Part shown: positions 1 through 6,101 of the stretch, in pieces | How the letters are laid out: every line of letters starts with the position of its first letter | Position numbering within the stretch: the first letter of the stretch is position 1 | Assembly: GCA_017456945.1 (NCBI GenBank) | Contig: JAFTIK010000043.1 | Location: 1-17,589 of the forward strand | Origin: Clostridia bacterium | Lineage (GTDB): Bacteria; Bacillota_A; Clostridia; Christensenellales; Borkfalkiaceae | Reading direction: 5' to 3' | DNA length: 17,589 bases | Made by a program: the position numbers and the translations under genes | Notes under the pieces: model-generated | Seen by the model: only the letters and a program-made list of their open reading frames with translations | The model's database searches: none | Told to the model about the DNA's origin: nothing

Positions 1-1
1 A

Positions 2-772
2 AAAAATAACACAAAACACGACGATAGCGTTAGAAAAATCGTTTTAGGCGATCACGCTCCGTCAAGAATCGTTGAAGGCTATAACCGTCTTAAAGATAAC
101 ATCTTGTTTATGAGCGCAGATGGTAATAATAGAGTTATTCAGATAGAATCGGCGCTTTCGGGCGAAGGTAAAACTTCTATCGCTTGTAACCTTGCCGTAA
201 GTTTGGGGCAGACTAACAAGAAAACGGTTGTAGTTGACTTAGACTTCCGTAAACCTAAGGCTCACATGCTTTTTGGGCTTAGCAAGGATATCGGTATAAG
301 CGAATACGTTCTCGGCACGGCTAAGAAAGAAGACGTGGTTAAAGAAACCAAGTATAAAAACGTTTACTTGGTAACGGGTGGGGCAAAAATTCACAACCCG
401 TCGCTCGTTTTAACTTCGGGCATTTTCCAAGAACTTATCGCTAAACTTAAAGAAGAATTCGATTATGTTATTTTGGACTGCGCGCCCGTTCTTCAAATTT
501 CCGACTATATCCACATTTCCAAAGTTTCTGACGGTGTTCTTTTCGTAGTTGCTTACTCGCAAACTACCAAGGCTCAGGCAACAGACGCCATTAAGGAATT
601 AAAGAAAAACGGCATTAAAATTCTCGGCTCGGTATTCTCCATGTACGACAAGAGAAAGGAAAAGGGTTACGACTACAAGCATTACTACTACTATTCTTAC
701 TCGTCGTATTATTACGACAAGATTGACGAAGACGAAAAGCAGGAGAAGACTGAAACACCCGAAACCAAATAG
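2..772 (+). CDS. cpsD: CpsD/CapB-type bacterial tyrosine kinase (5' partial)
   Basis: This is a cytoplasmic BY-kinase (P-loop tyrosine autokinase) that controls assembly of capsular or exopolysaccharide together with a Wzz-like membrane activator. The reading frame is open to the left edge, so the gene starts outside the window; a TTG at 104 is internal, because family sequence (SRIVEGYNRLKDNI) already precedes it. Numbering from the edge, Walker A is SGEGKTS at about residues 53-59, Walker A' is VVVDLDFRKPK, and Walker B is YVILDCAP. The C-terminus carries the tyrosine cluster diagnostic of the family, with ten Tyr in about 17 residues (nt about 666-719), followed by an acidic Glu/Lys tail. 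No membrane segment is visible, consistent with the Firmicutes arrangement in which the Wzz partner is a separate upstream gene. The phosphatase gene follows 14 bp downstream, the usual kinase/phosphatase pairing. Family assignment is firm; the polysaccharide made is unknown. Confidence 0.93.
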   Translation, partial: KNNTKHDDSVRKIVLGDHAPSRIVEGYNRLKDNILFMSADGNNRVIQIESALSGEGKTSIACNLAVSLGQTNKKTVVVDLDFRKPKAHMLFGLSKDIGISEYVLGTAKKEDVVKETKYKNVYLVTGGAKIHNPSLVLTSGIFQELIAKLKEEFDYVILDCAPVLQISDYIHISKVSDGVLFVVAYSQTTKAQATDAIKELKKNGIKILGSVFSMYDKRKEKGYDYKHYYYYSYSSYYYDKIDEDEKQEKTETPETK

Positions 773-786
773 TTTGGCGGTGGCGT

Positions 787-1470
787 ATGATAGATATACA
801 CAGTCATATTCTTCCTTTTGTTGACGACGGTAGCGGTTCGATAGAAAATTCAATCGTAATGCTTGAAGACGCTATAAGTTTTGGCGTTACCGATATGTTT
901 TTAACCCCGCATTATCGTTCAAGGTGCAAACTTTCGGCAGAAGAAATTAAGGTGGAGTTTGAAAAGTTTTCAGCCGTGGTTAAAGAAAAGGGTTTGCCCA
1001 TAAACCTACATCTTGGCCAAGAACTTTTCTACACCCAAGAATTAAAGGCAAAACTCAAAGATAAAACGGTGGCTACCCTTGCTAATTCAAAGTATATTTT
1101 AGTGGAGTTTAGCACGGAAACCGAAACGGATATTCCCGAAGCCGTTTACGAACTTTCGCTTTTAGGCTTTATTCCCATAGTTGCCCATTTAGAGCGTTAT
1201 TATTACGCAGATGATCGCACGGCTTTTGAAATTAAGCAAGCGGGTGGGCTAGTGCAAATCAACGCCGAATCGGTGCTTGTAAAGGGCAGAATTTACCGAA
1301 AGGTAAAAAAGATGTTCAAATACGCGCTAGTAGATTTCGTTGCTAGCGATATGCACTGGGGTAGAAAAAACCGCTTGGCAGACAGTTTGGCGCTCGTTAA
1401 AAAGAAATTCGGTGAAGATGCGGTTAAAGCCGTTTATTACGAAAACGCAAAGAAAATATTAAAAGGTTAG
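787..1470 (+). CDS. cpsB: CpsB/YwqE-type PHP-family protein-tyrosine phosphatase
   Basis: This metal-dependent phosphatase of the PHP family dephosphorylates the tyrosine tail of CpsD-type kinases and so resets polysaccharide synthesis. The 227-residue protein, slightly shorter than the usual 240-255, opens with the PHP signature IHSHILPFVDDG (HxH at residues 5 and 7, DD at 13-14). Other probable metal ligands are H42 in LTPHYR, E80 in LGQEL, H134 in PIVAHLERY, and D188/H190 in ASDMHWG. Together these make a complete-looking PHP metal site. It lies 14 bp after the kinase gene and probably shares its transcript. The ATG at 787 begins the conserved motif directly. A GGCGGTGG stretch upstream is only a weak ribosome site, so translational coupling to the kinase is plausible. 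A strong hairpin terminator overlaps the stop codon. Confidence 0.92.
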   Translation: MIDIHSHILPFVDDGSGSIENSIVMLEDAISFGVTDMFLTPHYRSRCKLSAEEIKVEFEKFSAVVKEKGLPINLHLGQELFYTQELKAKLKDKTVATLANSKYILVEFSTETETDIPEAVYELSLLGFIPIVAHLERYYYADDRTAFEIKQAGGLVQINAESVLVKGRIYRKVKKMFKYALVDFVASDMHWGRKNRLADSLALVKKKFGEDAVKAVYYENAKKILKG

Positions 1471-1490
1471 ACGCTCGTCTGACCTTTTTT
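1461..1490 (+). terminator. Hairpin terminator between the cps pair and the peptidase gene
   Basis: A 12-bp stem (1461-1472 with 1477-1488, one G:T pair) with loop GCTC is followed by a T-run ending at 1490. The cpsB stop codon lies inside the left arm. The peptidase gene begins only 19-20 bases further on, so the structure may act as an intercistronic attenuator rather than a full stop. Confidence 0.82.
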
Positions 1491-1508
1491 ATGAAAATAG
1501 GTAGGTTT

Positions 1509-2213
1509 ATGGAAAAACGCATAATAGCAATCGGCGGTGGGGAAATACGAAACAAAACCACCTTGGAAATAGATAGATACGTTTCAGAACTAGCAAAGGC
1601 GCACGCAGGCGAAGTTCGCGCAAACGCCCTTTTTTTAGGTACGGCGTCCCACGATAGCATGCCGTATTTTAACAGTTTCAGAAAAACTTATACTTCGGTG
1701 TTCGATATAAAAGCAGAAGTCGGGCTTATGGTTTACGGGGAAATGTCTATTGAAAAAATAGCCGATAAAATAGACAAGGCAGACTGTATTTACATAGGTG
1801 GCGGGGATACCGTTTATATGTTAGAGCGTTGGAAAGAACTCGGCGTTGATAAGATGATTTTAGACGCTTACGAAAAGGGTAAAATTATTTGTGGGCTTTC
1901 TGCCGGCGCAATCTGTTGGTTTACCGATATGTACACCGATTACGAAATTATGCGTGGTCAAAGTTCAGATTACGTTCTAAAAAAAGGATTAGGCGTGCTT
2001 AAAGGTTGTATGTGCCCGCACTTTAACGAGCGTGAGCAAGATTTTACAAAGGCTATGAAAACTTCTAACGTACCGTTTGCATACGCTATTGAAAACGACT
2101 GCGCCTTAGAGTTCGTTAACGGCGAACTTACCAAGGTTATATCGTCGGGTGGCAAGGCTTACACGCTAACTAACGCAAACGGCGAAATAGAAAAGAAAGA
2201 AATTATTTTATGA
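1509..2213 (+). CDS. Peptidase S51 (dipeptidase E / cyanophycinase-like) family protein
   Basis: This is a putative cytoplasmic serine peptidase of family S51, whose characterised members include aspartyl dipeptidase PepE and cyanophycinase. I chose the ATG at 1509 because AGGTAGG lies just upstream at good spacing and the family fold starts directly (EKRIIAIGGGEI). An in-frame ATG at 1491 would abut the terminator and lacks a ribosome site. From 1509 the protein has 234 residues. It shows IGGGDT at about 96-101 and the nucleophile elbow GLSAGA with Ser131; His171 in CPHFNERE is the likely catalytic histidine. There is no signal peptide. Many clostridial members of this subgroup are annotated only as Type 1 glutamine amidotransferase-like or peptidase E, so the substrate is unknown. 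The stop codon overlaps the queH start in ATGA, implying translational coupling. Confidence 0.85.
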   Translation: MEKRIIAIGGGEIRNKTTLEIDRYVSELAKAHAGEVRANALFLGTASHDSMPYFNSFRKTYTSVFDIKAEVGLMVYGEMSIEKIADKIDKADCIYIGGGDTVYMLERWKELGVDKMILDAYEKGKIICGLSAGAICWFTDMYTDYEIMRGQSSDYVLKKGLGVLKGCMCPHFNEREQDFTKAMKTSNVPFAYAIENDCALEFVNGELTKVISSGGKAYTLTNANGEIEKKEIIL

Positions 2214-2806
2214 ATAAAATAAACTACGACGGGGAAATGCAAAAAATCTTAAACGGGCTTGGCGAAAGAAAGCCCACCCTTTTATTGCACGCTTGTTGCG
2301 CGCCGTGCGCGTCAGCCTGTTTGGAAAGGTTAAAAGATTTTTTTGATATTACCGTATATTTTTACAATCCTAATATGGACGGGGAAGAAGAATATAATCG
2401 TCGCGCAAGCGAACTTTCTCGTTTAGCCGAGCACTTTAATATAAAGCGGATTATAGAGAATTTTACGCCGAGCGAATTTTACTCGGCTATCAAAGGGCAA
2501 GAAAACGAGCGCGAAGGTGGCGCAAGGTGCAAAAATTGCTTTGAACTGCGATTGAAAAAGACTGCCGATTACGCAAGGAAAAATGAGTTTGAGTTCTTCG
2601 CGACCACCCTTACGGTTAGCCCGTTAAAGAACGCCCAAGTATTAAACGACGTGGGGCTATCCTTTAACACGGATGCGGTTAAATATTTGCCTACCGACTT
2701 TAAAAAACGGGGTGGTTACGCCCGTTCGGTAGAACTTTCTAAAGAATTAGGGCTATATAGGCAAAATTACTGTGGTTGCGAGTTTAGTAAACGCAGAGAT
2801 TTATAA
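2210..2806 (+). CDS. queH: Epoxyqueuosine reductase QueH
   Basis: QueH (formerly DUF208) carries out the last step of queuosine synthesis, reducing epoxyqueuosine to queuosine at the wobble base of tRNAs with GUN anticodons. It is the non-orthologous alternative to the cobalamin enzyme QueG. The 198-residue protein shows the family cysteines: HACCAPC (C29, C30, C33), C37, the CKNC pair (C107, C110) and a terminal YCGC (C188, C190). It also has the conserved stretch FFATTLTVSPLKN and the closing region RGGYARSVELSKEL. These cysteines carry the metal/4Fe-4S site in characterised members. It overlaps the peptidase gene by four bases (ATGA) and is followed by a bidirectional terminator. No other queuosine gene is present in the window. 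The short length is normal for the family. Confidence 0.93.
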   Translation: MNKINYDGEMQKILNGLGERKPTLLLHACCAPCASACLERLKDFFDITVYFYNPNMDGEEEYNRRASELSRLAEHFNIKRIIENFTPSEFYSAIKGQENEREGGARCKNCFELRLKKTADYARKNEFEFFATTLTVSPLKNAQVLNDVGLSFNTDAVKYLPTDFKKRGGYARSVELSKELGLYRQNYCGCEFSKRRDL

Positions 2807-2812
2807 AAATAA

Positions 2813-2837
2813 AAAACGCATTATAAAAATGCGTTTT
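2813..2837. terminator. Bidirectional terminator after queH
   Basis: A perfect 9-bp stem (2813-2821 with 2829-2837) has a 7-base loop. A-rich sequence lies on the left and a T-run on the right, so it can serve queH on the plus strand and the convergent small gene on the minus strand, whose stop codon sits at 2821-2823. Confidence 0.75.
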
Positions 2838-3081
2838 CCAAAACTAGTTTGTCAAAATCAATACTTTCCACGAAATCACTTTCGGTAAAGCGAACTACGT
2901 TGTATTTAGCGTAGTTGAAAAGGTGGGTTTTTATAAGTACGGGGGTAGGGATATCTAGATTTTCGCAAATTTCTTGCAAGTAAGAAAAAAATTCCGAATA
3001 ATCTATACTTTCCGTTCTTTCAAGCATATATTGCTTGGCGATTTTATCTTTTTTCATAACTTTTGCCCAAATTCGTATCAT
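2821..3081 (-). CDS. Small conserved-looking protein of unknown function (86 aa)
   Basis: I do not recognise a named family. The 86-residue product begins MIRIWAKVMKKDKIAKQYML and has no signal peptide, membrane segment, cysteine or repeat. It is mixed in charge with several aromatic residues, and looks like a small cytoplasmic alpha/beta protein. Similar short proteins beginning MIR(I/V)WAK seem familiar from Clostridia, but I cannot name a domain. The gene is credible: an AAAGGAG ribosome site lies 7 bases before the ATG, a good sigma-A-type promoter lies just upstream, and the 3' end runs into a shared terminator. It is transcribed alone, divergently from lrp, so Lrp could control both, although this is inference. 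Confidence 0.72.
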   Translation of the reverse strand: MIRIWAKVMKKDKIAKQYMLERTESIDYSEFFSYLQEICENLDIPTPVLIKTHLFNYAKYNVVRFTESDFVESIDFDKLVLENAFL

Positions 3082-3103
3082 ATATAACTCCTTTTACGTG
3101 TAT

Positions 3104-3132
3104 ATTGTACCATAAACGACGGCTAAAATCAA
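3104..3132 (-). promoter_or_regulatory. Promoter of the 86-aa gene
   Basis: Reading the minus strand, a -35 box TTGATT (3127-3132) is separated by exactly 17 bases from a -10 box TACAAT (3104-3109), with the ribosome site about 15 bases further on. The -35 is only 8 bp from the -35 of the divergent lrp promoter. Confidence 0.75.
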
Positions 3133-3140
3133 GATAAATA

Positions 3141-3169
3141 TTGACAAACGGACTTAATATCTATATAAT
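3141..3169 (+). promoter_or_regulatory. Perfect-consensus sigma-A promoter of the lrp operon
   Basis: TTGACA (3141-3146) and TATAAT (3164-3169) are both exact consensus with a 17-base spacer. The predicted start is near 3176. The promoter drives lrp and probably the three genes behind it. Exact consensus suggests high basal strength, so a repressor would be expected; the product of the first gene is a candidate. Confidence 0.88.
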
Positions 3170-3177
3170 AAAAAGGT

Positions 3178-3197
3178 AAGGGAAAAAATTTTCCCTT
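3178..3197 (+). promoter_or_regulatory. Inverted repeat at the start of the lrp leader
   Basis: A 9-bp inverted repeat (3178-3186 AAGGGAAAA; 3189-3197 TTTTCCCTT) with a 2-base centre lies directly at the predicted transcription start. It could be a DNA operator (Lrp autoregulation is common in the family) or a 5'-terminal RNA hairpin. The lack of a longer T-tail argues against a terminator. Confidence 0.5.
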
Positions 3198-3226
3198 TAA
3201 CGTTTCATTTTTTAACGGAGATCATT

Positions 3227-3715
3227 ATGGAAAAAATTAAGACTCAAATTTTAGATTTACTAGCAGAAAACGCCAGATATACCGATAAGGAAATTTCCGC
3301 AATGCTCGGGGTGGCCGAGCAAACGATCGCCGCCGCCAGAAACCAACTTGAAAAGGACGGCGTTATCGTCAAGTATGCCGCCATTATAAATACCGAAGTG
3401 CTTGCAGAAACCAAGGTGCAAGCGCTTATTGAAGTTAAAGTAGAACCCCAAAAGTTAAAGGGTTTCGATTCTTACGCCGAAGAGATTTATCACTTTGAAG
3501 AAGTTCAAAGTTTGTATCTTATGAGCGGGGGTTTTGACCTTGCCGTTTTCGTTGAAGGCAAATCTATTACCGATATAGCCCGTTTCGTTTCGGAAAAATT
3601 AAGCGTTATAGGTATTACTAGCGTTCAAACCCACTTTATACTTAAAAAATATAAAATTGAAGGGCAGGTCGCTAAAGTTCAAGAAGAGAGTAGAAGACAG
3701 ATTATACAAGCATGA
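3227..3715 (+). CDS. Lrp/AsnC-family transcriptional regulator
   Basis: This is a feast/famine DNA-binding regulator that senses amino acids or related ligands. The 162-residue length is standard. Residues about 3-50 form the winged helix-turn-helix (ILDLLAENARYTDKEISAMLG, then VAEQTIAAARNQLEKDGVI). Residues about 65-142 form the RAM/AsnC ligand and oligomerisation domain, with VKVEPQKLKGFDSYAEEI and the YLMSGGFDLAVFVEG core. GGAG at 3217-3220 lies 6 bases before the ATG. The stop codon overlaps the aminotransferase start in ATGA, so the two are translationally coupled. An Lrp gene coupled to an aminotransferase is a recurrent clostridial pair, and the regulator probably responds to the enzyme's amino acid or keto acid. 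It may autoregulate from the divergent promoter region upstream. Confidence 0.92.
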   Translation: MEKIKTQILDLLAENARYTDKEISAMLGVAEQTIAAARNQLEKDGVIVKYAAIINTEVLAETKVQALIEVKVEPQKLKGFDSYAEEIYHFEEVQSLYLMSGGFDLAVFVEGKSITDIARFVSEKLSVIGITSVQTHFILKKYKIEGQVAKVQEESRRQIIQA

Positions 3716-4887
3716 GAAATTTTATAAGCCAAAGGGCTAACAACTTAAAACCGTCTGGGATTCGTAAGTTCTTTGATATCGCTTCTGAAATGGAAGACGT
3801 AATATCGCTAGGCGTTGGCGAACCCGATTTTATAACGCCGTGGTCTATTAGAGACGTGGGCATTCAAGCGTTAAAGAAAGGTTATACGCAATATACTTCT
3901 AATAAAGGTTTACCAAAACTTCGTAAATCAATATCAGAGTATCTTAAAAACGCGTTCGGCGTGGAATTTTCTTCCGAAGAAACGATAATTACCGTTGGCG
4001 CGAGCGAAGGTATTGATATTTCGTTAAGAGCCGTAGTTGACGAAGGGGATGAAGTGCTTATTCCCGACCCAAGTTACGTTTCTTATAAGCCGTGCGTGGA
4101 ACTTTTGGGGGGCGTGCCCGTTTCCGTGCCTTGCGACGGCGCTAACGGGTTTAAACTTACTAAAGAGAGTTTAGAGAGCGTTATTACCGATAAGACTAAA
4201 GTGCTTATTTTCCCATATCCTAACAATCCTACGGGCGGTATTATGGATGAAAAGGACATACGGGAAATTTTGCCCGTAATTATAGAACGCGATTTACTAG
4301 TTGTTTCCGACGAGATTTACGCAGAACTTACTTATGGTAAAAGACATTGCTCAATAGCGTCTTTCCCCGAAATGGAAGGTAGGGTAGTGCTTATTAATGG
4401 ATTTTCCAAAGCGTTCGCTATGACGGGGTGGCGTGTGGGTTTTGTTTGCGCGCCCGAACCTATTTTAGGGGCAATGCTTAAAATTCACCAGTACGCAACT
4501 ATTTGCGCACCCATATTCTCGCAATACGCTGCTAACGGCGGTTTGGAACAAGGTAAACTCGACGGGTATCAAGACGTCGTTGCAATGCGTGAAGAATACG
4601 ATAGGCGTAGGCGTTTTATGTTTAACTCGTTTAACGATATGGGTTTAACTTGCTTTGAGCCGGAGGGCGCGTTCTACGTTTTTCCGTGCGTTAAGAGTAC
4701 GGGTATGACGGGCGAGGAGTTCGCAACTAAACTATTAAAAGAAAAGAAGGTTGCCGTAGTGCCGGGTAGCGCGTTCGGTGAGTTCGGCAAGTATTACGTA
4801 AGATGTTCTTACGCTTATTCAATGAAAAATCTCGTTCAAGCTATAGACAAGATAAGAGAGTTTGTAAGAGAATTAAAAAACGACTGA
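3712..4887 (+). CDS. Class I/II PLP-dependent aminotransferase
   Basis: This is a fold-type I pyridoxal-phosphate enzyme of the aspartate/aromatic aminotransferase group (aminotransferase I gamma-like), cytoplasmic and 391 residues, full length. Visible landmarks are GVGEPDF near the N-terminus, YTSNKGLPKLR, the GASEG phosphate-binding turn, YPNNPTGG (N172), SDEIYAELTYG (D200, Y203), and the Schiff-base lysine K233 in SKAFAMTGWRVGF. The C-terminal carboxylate-binding Arg is in YYVRCSYA. The substrate cannot be read from sequence; related clostridial enzymes are annotated as aromatic, alanine or aspartate aminotransferases, or PatA-like. Four-base overlap with lrp shows coupling. Glf follows 18 bp downstream, so the enzyme may be co-transcribed with surface-sugar genes, a functional link that is not obvious. 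Confidence 0.92.
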   Translation: MRNFISQRANNLKPSGIRKFFDIASEMEDVISLGVGEPDFITPWSIRDVGIQALKKGYTQYTSNKGLPKLRKSISEYLKNAFGVEFSSEETIITVGASEGIDISLRAVVDEGDEVLIPDPSYVSYKPCVELLGGVPVSVPCDGANGFKLTKESLESVITDKTKVLIFPYPNNPTGGIMDEKDIREILPVIIERDLLVVSDEIYAELTYGKRHCSIASFPEMEGRVVLINGFSKAFAMTGWRVGFVCAPEPILGAMLKIHQYATICAPIFSQYAANGGLEQGKLDGYQDVVAMREEYDRRRRFMFNSFNDMGLTCFEPEGAFYVFPCVKSTGMTGEEFATKLLKEKKVAVVPGSAFGEFGKYYVRCSYAYSMKNLVQAIDKIREFVRELKND

Positions 4888-4905
4888 TAAGGGATTAAAA
4901 TTTTT

Positions 4906-6093
4906 ATGGAAAAAATAATTATCGTGGGCGCGGGGTTATCGGGTTCTACGGTTGCAAGGTTGTTCGCTGAATCGGGTTACGACGTTACCGTTATCGACAA
5001 GCGTGAATCGGTTGGTGGCAACGTTTACGATTATCAAGATAAGAACGGAATTTTCGTTCAACCTTACGGCACGCATATTTTCCACACGGGCAATAAAGAA
5101 GTATTTGATTTTCTTTCTAAGTTTACCGAGTGGAATAAGTACGAACACAAGGCGCTAGCGTGGGTGAGAAAAGATAAACTCGTTCCCGTTCCCTTTAATC
5201 TTAACTCTTTGGAAAAACTTTACGTTAAGGATAAGGCAGAACGCATTAAAGAAGTGCTTATTAAGGAAATAGGCATGGATAAAACGGCGTCTATTCTTAC
5301 GCTAAAAAATCATAAAAACCACGAAATTCGTGACTTTGCAGATTTCGTTTATAAACATATTTATTATATTTATACAATGAAACAATGGGGCTTTAAGCCC
5401 GAGCATCTTGGTGAAAAGTTTATTAACCGCGTGCCTGTAAACGTTTCGTACGACGATAGATATTATAAAGACGAATATCAATTTATGCCTAAACTTGGGT
5501 TCTCGGCAATGGTTGCGAATATTCTTCGCCACCCACATATTAAGTTGAAACTTAAAACTGACGCGCGCGACGAACTTTTCTTTAAGGACGGGCAAATTTA
5601 TTTTGCAGGCAAGCCGTTTGAAGGCAAGGTAGTTTACACCGCGCCTATAGACGAACTTTTCTCGTACAAGCACGGCGTTTTACCGTTTAGAAGTATAAGA
5701 AGTAAAACGGAAACTTTCAAAACTCCGTCTTATCAAGAAACGGCGGTCGTAAATTATACCGTTTCTGCTAAATATACTAAGATAACCGAGTTTTCCAAGT
5801 TGTATTCGCAAGAAAACGAAAACACAGTTATCGTTAAGGAATACGCGAAGGCTTACAAGAAAGGTAAAAACCAACCGTATTATCCTATTCCGCTTAAAAA
5901 GAATTTTAAACTTTACGACAAATATCTTGAAGAAACCAAGGCTTACGAAAACTTGTATCTTTTAGGTAGGCTTGCAGAGTACAAGCACGTAAATATGGAT
6001 AAAGCCGTGTTGAACGCTTTCGGGCTTTATGAAAAGATAATCGGCGTTAAGTTCGACATTAACGATATAGAAAGCGTTGTTTCTAAAAATTAA
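4906..6093 (+). CDS. glf: UDP-galactopyranose mutase homologue (divergent active site)
   Basis: UGM is a flavoenzyme converting UDP-galactopyranose to UDP-galactofuranose, the donor for galactofuranose in surface polysaccharides and glycolipids. The 395-residue length is normal. The N-terminus has the FAD Rossmann motif VGAGLSGS (residues 7-14), then GGNVYD, PYGTHIFHT and MKQWG (W161). The mobile-loop region reads NRVPVNVSYDDRYY, and the C-terminal FAD/active-site motif is GRLAEYKHVNMD with R355. Two positions look unusual against well-studied UGMs. Where K. pneumoniae UGM has Arg174 (PVR), this protein has Asn179 (PVN). Where it has Arg280 (YTRI), this protein has Lys292 (YTKI). These alignments are from memory. 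The fold is secure; the exact reaction is a little less so. A GT4 glycosyltransferase follows 8 bp downstream and may use its product. Confidence 0.9.
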   Translation: MEKIIIVGAGLSGSTVARLFAESGYDVTVIDKRESVGGNVYDYQDKNGIFVQPYGTHIFHTGNKEVFDFLSKFTEWNKYEHKALAWVRKDKLVPVPFNLNSLEKLYVKDKAERIKEVLIKEIGMDKTASILTLKNHKNHEIRDFADFVYKHIYYIYTMKQWGFKPEHLGEKFINRVPVNVSYDDRYYKDEYQFMPKLGFSAMVANILRHPHIKLKLKTDARDELFFKDGQIYFAGKPFEGKVVYTAPIDELFSYKHGVLPFRSIRSKTETFKTPSYQETAVVNYTVSAKYTKITEFSKLYSQENENTVIVKEYAKAYKKGKNQPYYPIPLKKNFKLYDKYLEETKAYENLYLLGRLAEYKHVNMDKAVLNAFGLYEKIIGVKFDINDIESVVSKN

Positions 6094-6101
6094 GGATATT
6101 T

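Noticed and set aside
104..112. TTG at 104 as the true start of the kinase gene
   Set aside because: The frame is open to the left edge and the upstream codons encode recognisable family sequence, so the gene begins outside the window.
4936..5874. Minus-strand reading frames within glf
   Set aside because: The encoded peptides show no domain, start signals are lacking, and the sense strand is fully explained by the UGM gene.
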